A DNA stretch of 64,000 nt from Desulfomicrobium apsheronum (GCF_900114115.1 NZ_FORX01000003.1:124001-188000); one strand, 5' to 3'; shown: positions 19,516 through 28,993, counted from the stretch's first letter. Notes: a model not told the origin generated them from the letters alone. Numbers and translations are program-made.

Positions 19516-21168
19516 ATGCCCGAATCGCACGTGACCCTGACCCCTCTTGGCGGGCTGGGAGAAATCGGCATGAACTGCATGGCCCTGGAGACCGAGCAGA
19601 GCATGATCCTGGTGGACTGCGGGCTCATGTTTCCGGATGTCATCCTCTATGGAGTAGATGTGGTCATCCCCCGCATGGACTTCATCGTCAGCCGCAAGCA
19701 CAAATTGAAGGGTATCTTTCTGACCCACGGGCATGAAGACCATATCGGAGCGCTGGCCTGGCTTGTTCCCTACCTGCAGGAGGTTCCCCTCTACGGTTCG
19801 GAGTTCACCCTGCGCCTGGCTCTGAAACGCCTGCAGGAGCGCAATCTCGACTCCCACGTGAAGCTGCACCCGGTGCGCGCCCGGGAGCGGGTCGACCTGG
19901 GCGAGTTCGCCGTGACCTTCATGCCGGTCTGCCACAGCATCATCGAAGGCTTTGGCCTTGGCATCGAAACTCCGGCCGGACGCATCGTGCACACCGGGGA
20001 TTTCAAGATCGATCGCAATCCCCAGGGCGCGCACGCCACCGATCTTGAAGCCTTCAGAAAATTCTCGGACGACGGCGTGTTGCTCCTGCTCTCCGACTCG
20101 ACCAACGTGGAGCGGGAAGGCTTCTCCCTGACCGAACAGGAAATTCAGGACTCCCTGGACGAGGTCTTTGCCGATGCCAAGGGCCGTATCCTGGTGACCC
20201 TGTTCGCCACGCACATCCAGCGCATGCAGGAAATTTTCGACCTTGCCGCCAAGCATGGCCGCAAGGTGGCCTTCACGGGCCGCAGTCTGGTCACCAACAT
20301 CGAGGTCGCCAAGGATCTCGGGCATCTGCGCTTCAACCGCGAAAACTCGTGCGACATGGAAGAGCTGGCCTACCTTGACGACAGCCGGATCGTGATCCTG
20401 CTGACCGGCTCCCAGGGCGAGCCCCTCTCGGCCCTGAGCCGCGTGGCCAGGAGCGAGCACCGACAGATCAATATCCACAAGGGCGACACCGTGGTCATGT
20501 CCTCGCGCTTCATCCCGGGCAACACCAGGGCCATCACCCGCGTCATCAACGATCTCTACCGGCACGGCGCGAGCGTCCTCTACGAGAAGGTGCAGGCCAT
20601 CCACGCCTCGGGCCACGCCCACCAGGAAGAGCTCAAGATCATGCTCGACACGGTCCGGCCCAAGTTCTTCGTGCCCGTGCACGGCGAATACCGCCACCTC
20701 TTCAAGCACGCCGAGCTGGCCGTTTCGCGCGGCATCGCCCCGGAACGCGCATTGATCCTGGAGAACGGTCAGCCCGTGACCCTTTCGCCCTCAGGCATCC
20801 GCCTGGAGGAGGCGGTCTTCGCCGAGTCCATCCTCGTCGACGGCAAGGGCGTGGGCGACGTTGGGCAGAGCGTGCTCAAGGAACGCCAGATCCTGGGTGG
20901 GGAAGGGCTTGTCATCGTGCTCCTGGTGCAGGACGAATTCGGGACCATCGTTTTCGGCCCCAGCATCCAGTCCAAGGGCTTCATATTCGAGCAGCATTTC
21001 TCCCACATCCTTGAAGATGCCAAGTGCATCATACTTGATGTAATGGAAGGCAATCCCGGCTGCGAGGCCTACAAGTTGGAAGAGAAGATCAGGTCCTCCC
21101 TGCGCCGCTTTTTCCGCAAGGTCCTGGAACGCGACCCCATTGTCATTCCCCTCATCGCCCGGGTGTAG
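19516..21168 (+). CDS. rnj: ribonuclease J
   Basis: A 550-residue metallo-beta-lactamase/beta-CASP nuclease with endonuclease and 5'-3' exonuclease activity in mRNA decay and rRNA processing. The start is at MPESHVTLTPLGGLGEIGMN, with CGGAG upstream. Zinc ligands appear in THGHEDHIGAL, in FMPVCHSII and in HTGDFKID. Beta-CASP motifs include SDSTNVEREG and IHASGHAHQEELK, then VPVHGEYRHL. The protein is typical in length. RNase J presence fits a deltaproteobacterium. Confidence 0.95.
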   Translation: MPESHVTLTPLGGLGEIGMNCMALETEQSMILVDCGLMFPDVILYGVDVVIPRMDFIVSRKHKLKGIFLTHGHEDHIGALAWLVPYLQEVPLYGSEFTLRLALKRLQERNLDSHVKLHPVRARERVDLGEFAVTFMPVCHSIIEGFGLGIETPAGRIVHTGDFKIDRNPQGAHATDLEAFRKFSDDGVLLLLSDSTNVEREGFSLTEQEIQDSLDEVFADAKGRILVTLFATHIQRMQEIFDLAAKHGRKVAFTGRSLVTNIEVAKDLGHLRFNRENSCDMEELAYLDDSRIVILLTGSQGEPLSALSRVARSEHRQINIHKGDTVVMSSRFIPGNTRAITRVINDLYRHGASVLYEKVQAIHASGHAHQEELKIMLDTVRPKFFVPVHGEYRHLFKHAELAVSRGIAPERALILENGQPVTLSPSGIRLEEAVFAESILVDGKGVGDVGQSVLKERQILGGEGLVIVLLVQDEFGTIVFGPSIQSKGFIFEQHFSHILEDAKCIILDVMEGNPGCEAYKLEEKIRSSLRRFFRKVLERDPIVIPLIARV

Positions 21169-21228
21169 TTTTTTCTTGCCAAGCATAAAGCTCTCGCGTA
21201 CCGACTTCAGTTCCCAAACACTCCACAC

Positions 21229-21268
21229 GTCCGCACTTTTGGTTTGGCCCATTCGGGCTCCTGCGGAC
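21229..21268 (+). promoter_or_regulatory. hairpin leader upstream of rpsB (possible S2 autoregulation)
   Basis: A perfect 7-bp stem GTCCGCA/TGCGGAC (21229-21235 with 21262-21268) encloses a second hairpin GCCC ATTC GGGC (21247-21258). It ends 15 bases before the AAGGAG ribosome-binding site of rpsB. Ribosomal-protein operons often carry such leaders; S2 is known to repress rpsB-tsf in E. coli. The match is to the general idea, not to a known consensus. Confidence 0.4.
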
Positions 21269-21294
21269 GGAGGAATAAAACCAAGGAGATTACC

Positions 21295-22080
21295 ATGGCT
21301 TATGTAAGTATGAAACAGATGCTGGAAACCGGAGTCCACTTCGGCCACCAGACCCGCCGCTGGAACCCCAAGATGCGCCCCTTCATTTTCGGCGCGCGCA
21401 AGGGCATTCATATCATCGACCTGCAGCAGACCGTGAAGCTGTACCGCAAGGCCCACGATTTCATCGCGGATACCGTTGCACGCGGCGGAAAGATCATTTT
21501 TGTCGGCACCAAGCGCCAGGCCCAGGACGTGATCAAGACCGAAGCCGAGCGCTGCGGCATGTACCACGTCACCAACCGCTGGCTCGGCGGCACGCTGACC
21601 AACTACCAGACCATCCGCACCAGCATCACCCGCCTGAAGAAGCTTGAAACCATGTTCGAAGACGGCTCTGTTAGCCGCTTCCTGAAAAAGGAAGTCGTGC
21701 GCATGGAACGCGAAGTCACCAAGCTGAACCTGACCCTGGGCGGCATCAAAGATATGGAAGAGCCGCCTGCGGCCGCCTTCATCATCGATCCGCATCGCGA
21801 AGAGATCGCCGTCAAGGAATGCCGCAAGCTCGGTATCCCGATCGTGGCCGTGGTCGATACCAACTGCGATCCCGACCTGATTGACTATATCATCCCCGGC
21901 AACGACGACGCCATCCGCGCCATCAAGCTTTTTGCCGGCGCAATGGCCGATGCATGCATGGAAGGCGCCGCCAGCACCAAGGACGCCGTGGAAGAGCCCA
22001 AGACCACCAAGGTTCCCGAAGTTGAGCTTCCGGCCGGTTCCGCAGAGCCAGAATCCGTAGATACAGACGAAGAGGTATAA
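21295..22080 (+). CDS. rpsB: 30S ribosomal protein S2
   Basis: A 261-residue S2 starting [23 protein letters not shown], with the family motifs [13 protein letters not shown] and [14 protein letters not shown]. The C-terminal tail after about residue 225 is acidic and variable, as usual. AAGGAG is well placed. It is followed four bases later by tsf, the standard order. The ATG 51 bases upstream was rejected because the added residues are unlike S2. Confidence 0.98.
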   Translation: MAYVSMKQMLETGVHFGHQTRRWNPKMRPFIFGARKGIHIIDLQQTVKLYRKAHDFIADTVARGGKIIFVGTKRQAQDVIKTEAERCGMYHVTNRWLGGTLTNYQTIRTSITRLKKLETMFEDGSVSRFLKKEVVRMEREVTKLNLTLGGIKDMEEPPAAAFIIDPHREEIAVKECRKLGIPIVAVVDTNCDPDLIDYIIPGNDDAIRAIKLFAGAMADACMEGAASTKDAVEEPKTTKVPEVELPAGSAEPESVDTDEEV

Positions 22081-22084
22081 TACG

Positions 22085-22888
22085 ATGAGCATTACCGCAG
22101 CGATGGTTAAGGACCTGCGCGAACGCACCGGCGTGGGCATGATGGATTGCAAAAAGGCACTGACCGAATGCGATGGCGACGAAGAAAAGGCCATTGCATG
22201 GCTTCGCGAAAAGGGGCTGTCCAAGGCCGCCAAGAAAGCGGGCCGCGCCACTTCCGAGGGCCTCGTGACCGTTGTCGTCGCCGCTGACGGCAAGTCCGCC
22301 GCCATGAGCGAACTCAAGTGCGAGACCGATTTCGTGTCCAAGAACGAGGAATTCATTGCCCTGGCTGAAGTCCTGGCCAATCTCGCGCTCGAAAAGAAGA
22401 CCGACGACCTGGAAGCGCTGCCTGCCGAAGCCTCCGATCTGACTGGCCTCATCGGCAAGATCGGCGAGAACATGCAGGTCGGCCGCCTGGCCTACGTGTC
22501 CTTCACCGGCGACGGAGCCATCGGCACGTATGTCCACTCCACCAAGAAGCTTGGCGTCCTGGTCGAACTGTCCGGTCAGGTCACTCCCGAGCTGGCCAAG
22601 GACGTGGCCATGCAGATCGCGGCCGCCAATCCCCTTTGCGTCGGCCCGGATCAGATCCCGGCCGAAACCCTGGCCCAGGAGAAGGAAATCTACCTGAACC
22701 AGGCCAAGGAAGAAGGCAAGCCGGCCCAGATCGCCGAGAAAATCGTCGAGGGGCGCATCCGCAAGTTCTATCAGGAAGTGTGTCTGCGCGAACAGCTCTT
22801 CATCAAGGACGACAAGAAGACCATCAAGGATCTTCTTGGAAAAAACGCCGATATTGTCCGGTTCTTCCGGTTCGCCATCGGCGCATAA
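22085..22888 (+). CDS. tsf: elongation factor Ts
   Basis: The guanine-nucleotide exchange factor for EF-Tu. The 267-residue protein has the signature [18 protein letters not shown] and, later, the [16 protein letters not shown] motif that contacts EF-Tu. The length fits the short bacterial type. It ends at a perfect terminator, closing the rpsB-tsf unit. Confidence 0.98.
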   Translation: MSITAAMVKDLRERTGVGMMDCKKALTECDGDEEKAIAWLREKGLSKAAKKAGRATSEGLVTVVVAADGKSAAMSELKCETDFVSKNEEFIALAEVLANLALEKKTDDLEALPAEASDLTGLIGKIGENMQVGRLAYVSFTGDGAIGTYVHSTKKLGVLVELSGQVTPELAKDVAMQIAAANPLCVGPDQIPAETLAQEKEIYLNQAKEEGKPAQIAEKIVEGRIRKFYQEVCLREQLFIKDDKKTIKDLLGKNADIVRFFRFAIGA

Positions 22889-22890
22889 GC

Positions 22891-22915
22891 AAAGGGCCGC
22901 AAGGCCCTTTTTTTT
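22891..22915 (+). terminator. intrinsic terminator after tsf
   Basis: A perfect 8-bp stem AAAGGGCC/GGCCCTTT with a stable GCAA tetraloop, followed by a run of Ts, two bases after the tsf stop. Confidence 0.93.
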
Positions 22916-22962
22916 GGCCCTCAGATCGTCAAGCCCCGCACCGCCCCGCTTCACGCCTACTG

Positions 22963-22991
22963 TTGCAGCGGATGCGCGAAATGGATATACG
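22963..22991 (+). promoter_or_regulatory. candidate sigma-70 promoter of the pyrH operon
   Basis: TTGCAG (22963-22968), 17 bases, then TATACG (22986-22991). It lies between the tsf terminator and pyrH and predicts initiation around 22998, at the foot of the hairpin listed next. It would serve pyrH and the genes after it. Confidence 0.5.
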
Positions 22992-23001
22992 ATCATCCGA
23001 G

Positions 23002-23031
23002 AAGGAGGCCTGGGCATCCCGGCCTCCTTTT
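23002..23031 (+). promoter_or_regulatory. terminator-like hairpin in the pyrH leader
   Basis: A 9-bp perfect outer stem (23002-23010 with 23021-23029), plus an inner GGG CAT CCC, ending in four Ts, 33 bases before the pyrH ATG. The tsf terminator is 90 bases upstream, so this second hairpin is not needed to end tsf. It could attenuate pyrH or protect the 5' end of its message. Confidence 0.6.
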
Positions 23032-23063
23032 CGTTCACCGCTTACCCAAGAGGTACCTATACA

Positions 23064-23783
23064 ATGGAGAAACTCCGATACGGCAGAGTAATGCTCAAGC
23101 TGAGCGGAGAGGCCCTGGCCGGAGAGCAGGGCTTCGGCATCGAACCCCAGACCATTCAATCCATCTGTCGTGAACTTGCCGAGGCGGCCTCCATGGGCGT
23201 GCAGCTCAGCATGGTCATCGGCGGCGGCAACATTTTTCGTGGAATTTCCGTCTCCTCCAAGGGCATGGACCGCGCCTCGGCCGACTACATGGGCATGCTG
23301 GCCACGGTCATGAATGCCCTGGCGGTTCAGGACGCCCTGGAAAAACTGGGCATCACGACCCGCGTCATGACCGCCATCGACATGAAGGAAGTGGCCGAGC
23401 CCTACATCAGGCGCCGCGCCATCCGTCATCTCGAAAAAGGCCGCGTGGTCATCTGCGCAGCCGGTACGGGCATTCCCTATTTCACAACGGATACAGCGGC
23501 GGCGCTCAGGGCCATGGAACTCAAGTGCGAGGCGATCCTTAAGGCCACCAGGGTCAACGGCGTCTACGACAAGGATCCCGAAAAACATTCCGACGCCGTC
23601 ATGTTCAACAAACTGACCTATCTGGACGTGCTGCAGCGTCGCCTCAAGGTCATGGATTCCGCGGCCATATCCCTTTGCATGGACAACAAACTCCCCATCG
23701 GGGTCTTCAACCTCTTTGTGCCCGGCAATATCCAGCGGGTGGTCAGAGGCGAGGAAGTCGGAACAATTGTTCAAGGAGAATGA
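23064..23783 (+). CDS. pyrH: uridylate kinase (UMP kinase)
   Basis: Converts UMP to UDP; hexameric bacterial amino-acid-kinase-fold enzyme. The 239-residue protein shows [12 protein letters not shown], the [10 protein letters not shown] loop, and [16 protein letters not shown]. The start MEKLRYGRV has AAGAGG at proper distance. It is followed after one base by frr, the widespread pyrH-frr-uppS-cdsA order. Confidence 0.97.
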   Translation: MEKLRYGRVMLKLSGEALAGEQGFGIEPQTIQSICRELAEAASMGVQLSMVIGGGNIFRGISVSSKGMDRASADYMGMLATVMNALAVQDALEKLGITTRVMTAIDMKEVAEPYIRRRAIRHLEKGRVVICAAGTGIPYFTTDTAAALRAMELKCEAILKATRVNGVYDKDPEKHSDAVMFNKLTYLDVLQRRLKVMDSAAISLCMDNKLPIGVFNLFVPGNIQRVVRGEEVGTIVQGE

Positions 23784-23784
23784 C

Positions 23785-24339
23785 ATGGAAAAGCACACAC
23801 AGGATTGCACCAACAGGATGCAGAAAAGCATCGACAGTCTGGAAAAGGATTTCTCCAAGCTGCGCACCGGCCGGGCCTCTACGGCGCTGGTGGACAGCAT
23901 CCGGGTCGATTACTACGGCACCCCGACCCCGCTCAATCAGGTTGCCTCCGTATCCATCCCGGACAGCCGCACCATTTCCATTTCCCCCTGGGATCGCAGC
24001 GCCTTCAACAGCATCGAGAAGGCCATCATGAAGTCGGACCTGGGACTCACTCCCATCAACGACGGCCGCGCCATTCGCATCAACATCCCGGTTCTGACCG
24101 AGGAACGCCGCAAGGACCTGGTCAAGATGGCCAAAAAATACACCGAAGATGCCAAGGTCGCCATCCGCAACGTGCGCCGGGACGTCAACGACGCCCTGAA
24201 GAAAATGCACACCGCCAAGGAAATCAGCGAAGACGATCTGCACAAGGGCCAGGACGAGGTCCAGAAGACCACCGACAACTTCGTGAAGAAGGCTGACGCG
24301 GTCTTTACCGAAAAAGAAAAGGAAATCATGGAGATCTAG
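23785..24339 (+). CDS. frr: ribosome recycling factor
   Basis: Splits post-termination ribosomes together with EF-G. The 184-residue protein has [29 protein letters not shown] and the C-terminal helix. AAGGAGAA lies just before the ATG and overlaps the pyrH end, so the genes are coupled. Length is typical. Confidence 0.97.
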   Translation: MEKHTQDCTNRMQKSIDSLEKDFSKLRTGRASTALVDSIRVDYYGTPTPLNQVASVSIPDSRTISISPWDRSAFNSIEKAIMKSDLGLTPINDGRAIRINIPVLTEERRKDLVKMAKKYTEDAKVAIRNVRRDVNDALKKMHTAKEISEDDLHKGQDEVQKTTDNFVKKADAVFTEKEKEIMEI

Positions 24340-24348
24340 ATCCAGTCC

Positions 24349-25050
24349 ATGCCACCGCTCAATCATCTCGCCATCATCATGGACGGCAACGGCCGCTGGG
24401 CTCGCGCCAGGGGTCTTGACCGCAGCGCCGGCCACAAGGCCGGCACCGAAACCGCCCGCGAAATCGTCAAGGAATGCCGAAAACTCGGCATTCCCTACCT
24501 GACGCTCTACACCTTCTCCAAGGAGAACTGGTCCAGGCCCAAACAGGAGGTCAGTTTTCTGTTTGGCCTGCTCAAGGACTTTTTGACCGCGGAGCTTCCC
24601 TCCCTGCTGGAACAGTCCATCCGACTGAACGTGCTCGGAGATCTGGACGAGCTGCCCCTGCCCACCAGACAAGTGCTGCGCCACGCCATGGAAAAAACCG
24701 CCACCTGCTCGGCCATGAACCTGAACCTGGCCCTCAACTATTCGGGACGGCTTGAAATTCTGCGTGCCTGCCAGGCCTTGGTGAAGAAGCAGGTTAACCC
24801 GTCGGAACTGACCGAGGAGATGTTCGCCGGCGAACTCTACACCTCGGGCATGCCCGACCCGGATCTGATCCTGCGCACCAGCGGCGAACTGCGGCTTAGC
24901 AACTATCTGCTCTTTCAAAGCGCCTACAGCGAGCTCTATTTCTCCGCCGTGCCCTGGCCGGACTTTCATGTCGGCGAACTGCACGCCGCACTGGAGGACT
25001 ATGCGTCCCGTCAGCGCCGCTTCGGGACCACGGGGGAGGAGACCGCATGA
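24349..25050 (+). CDS. uppS: isoprenyl (undecaprenyl) diphosphate synthase
   Basis: Cis-prenyltransferase that makes the undecaprenyl carrier lipid for peptidoglycan and surface polysaccharides. The 233-residue protein starts MPPLNHLAIIMDGNGRWA, which contains the catalytic Asp-Gly-Asn-Gly-Arg-Trp motif, and has the conserved TLYTFSKENWSRP and PDLILRTSGE blocks. The Shine-Dalgarno is weak, suggesting coupling to frr ten bases upstream. It overlaps cdsA by ATGA. Confidence 0.96.
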   Translation: MPPLNHLAIIMDGNGRWARARGLDRSAGHKAGTETAREIVKECRKLGIPYLTLYTFSKENWSRPKQEVSFLFGLLKDFLTAELPSLLEQSIRLNVLGDLDELPLPTRQVLRHAMEKTATCSAMNLNLALNYSGRLEILRACQALVKKQVNPSELTEEMFAGELYTSGMPDPDLILRTSGELRLSNYLLFQSAYSELYFSAVPWPDFHVGELHAALEDYASRQRRFGTTGEETA

Positions 25051-25841
25051 AAAGTCCGCATTTCAAACGCGTCCTGACCTCCCTATTGCTGCTGCCCCTG
25101 CTCGGCTGGGCCATCTTGAGCGGGGACCCGGTCCTGAGCATCGCCATCACGGCCGTGGCCGGTCTTGGGCTCATGGAATTCTATGCCATGTTCTGGCCGG
25201 GACGGGAGAAGCCTCTCTGGAAGGCCCTTGGTCTCTTCTTTGCCCTGGGCATGGTCTGGGCGCCCCTGGCCTGGAGCGGCGCGGCCCTGGCTTTAGTAGC
25301 CATGCTGGTCGTGGCCGTTTCGTTTCTGATCGCCCACGACAGAGGAAAATCTCCCGACGCCTTTAATGACAGTCAGACACTGCTCTTCGGCCTTCTGTAC
25401 CTGCCCTTTATCCTGCGTCTGTTCCGGACCATCTCCGCGCCGGAGATCGGACTCGTGCTGCTGACCACCTTCGCCGCCGACACCGGTGCCTACTATGCGG
25501 GAAGCTTCATCGGCGGCCCCAAGATCTGGCCTTCGGTCAGCCCGAAAAAAACCTGGGCGGGTAGCCTTGGAGGCCTCTGCGCGAGCGTCCTGGTCTGCAC
25601 GGCCATGGGCCTTTCCTTTGGCAACGCGCACTGGACGAGCTTCGCCTTGCTTGGCGTGGCCCTGAACATTGCCGCGCAGATTGGCGACTTTTTCGAATCC
25701 GCCCTGAAACGCTGGCGCGGGATAAAGGACTCCGGCAAGATTTTGCCCGGGCACGGCGGGATTCTGGATCGCATCGACAGCCTGCTCTTCACCCTTCCCC
25801 TGTACTGCGGGCTGACCGCCTTGTTCTCCTTTTTCGCCTGA
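25047..25841 (+). CDS. cdsA: phosphatidate cytidylyltransferase
   Basis: Integral membrane enzyme making CDP-diacylglycerol from phosphatidate and CTP, the branch point of phospholipid synthesis. The 264-residue protein has several hydrophobic segments and the C-terminal family signature SALKRWRGIKDSGKILPGHG, followed by GILDRID. Overlap with uppS and close spacing to dxr place it in the envelope-lipid operon. Confidence 0.95.
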   Translation: MKSPHFKRVLTSLLLLPLLGWAILSGDPVLSIAITAVAGLGLMEFYAMFWPGREKPLWKALGLFFALGMVWAPLAWSGAALALVAMLVVAVSFLIAHDRGKSPDAFNDSQTLLFGLLYLPFILRLFRTISAPEIGLVLLTTFAADTGAYYAGSFIGGPKIWPSVSPKKTWAGSLGGLCASVLVCTAMGLSFGNAHWTSFALLGVALNIAAQIGDFFESALKRWRGIKDSGKILPGHGGILDRIDSLLFTLPLYCGLTALFSFFA

Positions 25842-25852
25842 GGCAAAAAGCC

Positions 25853-27064
25853 ATGAAGTACATTTCAGGCCTCTCATCCCCGGTTTTCGACCGCCCCGGC
25901 CAGCGCACCCTCGCCATTCTGGGCAGCACCGGGTCCATTGGCACAAGCGCGCTCAAGGTCGTGGCCAAGAACCGCGACGACCTTGATGTCGTGGCCCTGG
26001 CCGGAGCCAGGAACATAAAGCTGCTGGCCAGGCAGGCCGAAATCTTCCGTCCGAAATACCTGGGTGTCCTGAACAAGGAAAAAGCAGACGAACTCTCCGC
26101 CCTGCTCCCTGAAGGTTACAACCCGCGCATTCTCGTTGGACAGGAAGGGTACACGACCATGGCCACCCTGCCCGAGGCCGACCTCATCCTGGCCGCCCAG
26201 GTCGGCGCGGCCGGGTTGGTCCCGGCCATGGCCGCAGCCAAAGCTGGCAAGGTGCTGTGCCTGGCCAACAAGGAGGCCCTCGTTCTTGCCGGAGACCTTT
26301 TCCGCAGTGTCTGCCAGGCCAGCGGTGCCGTCATTCTTCCCGTGGACTCGGAACACAACGCCCTTTTTCAGGCCTTCACGGGCCATGAGGGCAGACAGGC
26401 CTGCCGCCTGATCTTGACCGCGTCAGGCGGACCGTTTCGCACAAAAAGCCTGCATGAAATCCAGGCCGTGACTCCTGCTCAGGCCCTGAGGCACCCAAAC
26501 TGGTCCATGGGCGCGAAAATTTCCATCGACTCCGCGACCATGATGAACAAGGGTCTTGAGATCATCGAGGCCGTGCATCTTTACGGCGCGTCTCTGGATG
26601 AGGTGGACGTAGTGGTACATCCCCAGTCCATCGTCCACTCCCTGGTCGAGTACGAAGACGGCTCGCAGTTGGGCCACCTTGGCATGCCGGACATGGAGAT
26701 CCCTATCGGCTACTGCCTCGGCTATCCCAAAAGGCTGCACATCGGCCTTGAGCGCCTCGATCTGGCCCGGATCGGCACCCTGACTTTCGAGACTCCCGAT
26801 CCGCTGCGCTTTCCCTGTCTGAATCTGGCGCGCGAGGCGCTCTTAGCCGGTCCCAGCCACCCCGTGGTGCTCAATGCCGCCAATGAAATCGCGGTTCAGG
26901 CATTTCTTGACGGGCGCATCTCTTTTCCGGGCATTGCCCGGCTCATCGAAATGATGCTTGGCAAACATTCCTTGACCTTGATGCATGATCTGGGGGACAT
27001 TTTGGACCTTGATGCGCAAACACGAACTCGGTCCGAAGAGGCCATAGGAAAAGGCGAATGGTAA
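25853..27064 (+). CDS. dxr: 1-deoxy-D-xylulose 5-phosphate reductoisomerase
   Basis: The second step of the MEP isoprenoid pathway: DXP to MEP with NADPH and a divalent metal. The 403-residue protein has the nucleotide-binding AILGSTGSIGTSALKV, LANKEALVLAG, the metal site PVDSEHNALFQ, and the TASGGPFR and NWSMGAKISIDSATMMNKGLE motifs. It starts with GAGG ahead of ATG and overlaps rseP by seven bases. Confidence 0.96.
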   Translation: MKYISGLSSPVFDRPGQRTLAILGSTGSIGTSALKVVAKNRDDLDVVALAGARNIKLLARQAEIFRPKYLGVLNKEKADELSALLPEGYNPRILVGQEGYTTMATLPEADLILAAQVGAAGLVPAMAAAKAGKVLCLANKEALVLAGDLFRSVCQASGAVILPVDSEHNALFQAFTGHEGRQACRLILTASGGPFRTKSLHEIQAVTPAQALRHPNWSMGAKISIDSATMMNKGLEIIEAVHLYGASLDEVDVVVHPQSIVHSLVEYEDGSQLGHLGMPDMEIPIGYCLGYPKRLHIGLERLDLARIGTLTFETPDPLRFPCLNLAREALLAGPSHPVVLNAANEIAVQAFLDGRISFPGIARLIEMMLGKHSLTLMHDLGDILDLDAQTRTRSEEAIGKGEW

Positions 27065-28125
27065 CCAGTATTCTGGCTGTGGTTGTGGTCCTTGGCGGAC
27101 TGATCTTCTTTCATGAGTTGGGCCACTTCGTGGTCGCTCGCAGCCTCGGCATGGGAGTGAGCGTCTTTTCCCTGGGATTCGGGACGCGGCTTTTCGGCTT
27201 CACCCGGGGCAAGACGGACTACCGAGTCTGCGCCTTTCCCCTGGGCGGCTACGTGCAGCTCGTGGGCGAATCCGTCGATGCCGAACTTCCCGAAGGATTT
27301 GGCCCGGAGGAATCATTTTCGCGCAGACCGCCCTGGCAACGCATGCTGGTCGTGCTGGCCGGGCCCGTGTTCAACTTCATCCTGGCCTGGTTCATTTTCT
27401 GGGGCTTGGCCTACAGCCAGGGCGCGCAGGAGCTGTTGCCCGTCATCGGCCAGGTGACCAACTCAAGCGCGGCCGAAGAGGCCGGCATCGTCCCCGGAGA
27501 TCAGATCATCGAAATCGACGGAGTACGGATCGAGGTCTGGGAAGACCTGGTCGATCGCATCGAAGCCAATGAAGGCGATTCGATGTTCCTGACCGTGCAA
27601 CGGGGCAGCGAGCTCTTTTCCGTGCACGTCACCCCGCGATTGCAGGAAAAGCGCAATCTGTTCGGCGAAATCAAGACCATGCCCATGCTCGGCATCGCTC
27701 CCAAGGGCGAAATCCTGAGTCGCGAGCTTGGATTTTTTGACGCCGCAGTTCAGGGCGCCCGCCAAATCTGGGAAGTCAGCGGATTGATGGTCATGGGTAT
27801 CGTCAAGCTCATCGAGCGGGTCATCCCCATGTCGGACATGGGCGGGGTCATCCTCATCACCGAGATGATCCACAAGGAAGCGCAAAACGGCATCGTCAAC
27901 CTGCTGGCACTGACCGCGCTGATCAGCATCAACCTTGGGATCCTGAACCTGCTGCCCATCCCGGTCCTGGACGGAGGGCACATCCTGTTCTTTTTCCTGG
28001 AAACCGTCACCGGCAAACCGCTTAGTCCGCGCGTTCAGCAATTTGCCCTGAAGATAGGCATGATGCTGCTGCTCATGCTCATGATCCTGGCCACATTCAA
28101 TGATATCCTCCGACACTTCAGGTAG
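27058..28125 (+). CDS. rseP: RIP-type site-2 metalloprotease RseP
   Basis: A 355-residue inner-membrane zinc protease that cuts within transmembrane segments, classically of anti-sigma factors. HELGH is at residues 19-23, the third ligand motif is NLLPIPVLDGGH near residue 300, and a central PDZ domain (about 115-190, VTNSSAAEEAGIVPGDQI) follows the second membrane segment. Only one PDZ is seen, against two in E. coli RseP. Its target in this organism is unknown. It overlaps dxr and tsaB. Confidence 0.94.
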   Translation: MVTSILAVVVVLGGLIFFHELGHFVVARSLGMGVSVFSLGFGTRLFGFTRGKTDYRVCAFPLGGYVQLVGESVDAELPEGFGPEESFSRRPPWQRMLVVLAGPVFNFILAWFIFWGLAYSQGAQELLPVIGQVTNSSAAEEAGIVPGDQIIEIDGVRIEVWEDLVDRIEANEGDSMFLTVQRGSELFSVHVTPRLQEKRNLFGEIKTMPMLGIAPKGEILSRELGFFDAAVQGARQIWEVSGLMVMGIVKLIERVIPMSDMGGVILITEMIHKEAQNGIVNLLALTALISINLGILNLLPIPVLDGGHILFFFLETVTGKPLSPRVQQFALKIGMMLLLMLMILATFNDILRHFR

Positions 28126-28846
28126 CCGCTATCTCGCGCTGAACTGCGCCGAGGAACGCATTCAGGTTGTCCTTGGCAGCCCGTGCGAGGTCATGTTCAG
28201 CGAGGAGATTCTCTGCCCCGGGCAATCCATCCGCCATCTGCCCACGGCCATTGCGCGCGCCCTTGGAGTTCCGTCCATGGGGGCCGCCGAGCTTTCTGGC
28301 ATCGCCTGTGTGCGCGGGCCGGGATCGTTCACGGGCCTGCGCATCGCCCACGCGGCCATGCACGGGCTGTCGCGTCCGCACGCCATCCCCATGGCCGGGC
28401 TGCAATATCCGCAAATCCTGGCCGCCCAGGCCGAACCATTTGTGGGCGGCACTGAACTCTGGATCCTGACCTACGCCCGCAAGGGGCAGGTCTACATCCA
28501 GGGCTTCAAGGCCGGCATGCCCCTGGCTCCTGTCCGGCCGCTGCCGGTTCCCAGGGCTTACGAACTGCTGCAGTCACGTCCGGCGGACATCTTCCTGCTC
28601 GGCAGCGGCCTGCGCAAAAATCCCGAACTGTCGGCCTTGCCGAAGGCCACGGCCTTGCCTCAATTTCTCGATACGCCCCTACCGTCCATCCTACTGGCCG
28701 CCGCATGCGCGGCGGAGTATTCAAGCCGGGCGCCCCAGCCTTTGTATCTTCGCAAGTCCGACGCCGAGGACAATCTGGAATCCATCGCCAGCTCGCGCGG
28801 CATTCCCGCCGCCGAGGCCCGCAAGCACATCCCCGATTTCGAATAA
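28100..28846 (+). CDS. tsaB: tRNA threonylcarbamoyladenosine biosynthesis protein TsaB
   Basis: A 248-residue ASKHA-fold partner of TsaD in the t6A37 tRNA modification complex. It has GIACVRGPGSFTGLRIAHA and ends with the typical AxPxYLRKSDAE part. The N-terminus is less conserved (LALNCAEERIQVVLG instead of the usual LAIDTS). It overlaps rseP by 26 bases. MtaB, encoded at 7.6 kb, would act later on the same base. Confidence 0.88.
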   Translation: MISSDTSGSRYLALNCAEERIQVVLGSPCEVMFSEEILCPGQSIRHLPTAIARALGVPSMGAAELSGIACVRGPGSFTGLRIAHAAMHGLSRPHAIPMAGLQYPQILAAQAEPFVGGTELWILTYARKGQVYIQGFKAGMPLAPVRPLPVPRAYELLQSRPADIFLLGSGLRKNPELSALPKATALPQFLDTPLPSILLAAACAAEYSSRAPQPLYLRKSDAEDNLESIASSRGIPAAEARKHIPDFE

Positions 28847-28848
28847 TC

Positions 28849-28875
28849 TTTGTCCGACACGTGATGTTGGACAAA
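28849..28875. promoter_or_regulatory. 27-bp dyad between tsaB and fliC
   Basis: Two 11-base arms, TTTGTCCGACA and TGTTGGACAAA, around a five-base centre CGTGA, with a single G-T position. It starts three bases after the tsaB stop and ends seven bases before the fliC -35 box. With no T tract on the plus strand it is a poor terminator, so an operator or mRNA-stabilising hairpin is as likely. Confidence 0.5.
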
Positions 28876-28882
28876 ATTCCTC

Positions 28883-28909
28883 TAAAGAAATTCCCCGCCC
28901 TGCCGATTT
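28883..28909 (+). promoter_or_regulatory. sigma-28 (FliA) promoter of fliC
   Basis: TAAAGAAA (28883-28890), exactly 11 bases, then GCCGATTT (28902-28909). The sigma-28 consensus is TAAAGTTT, 11 bases, GCCGATAA. Predicted initiation near 28916 gives a leader of about 78 bases. Confidence 0.8.
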
Positions 28910-28993
28910 ACTCATCAAGAACAATGAGCAAGGCCCGCAAACTGCTCGATTCAAAGGCAAGGACGCCGCTAATTTTTCAAGGAGGAATTTTTT

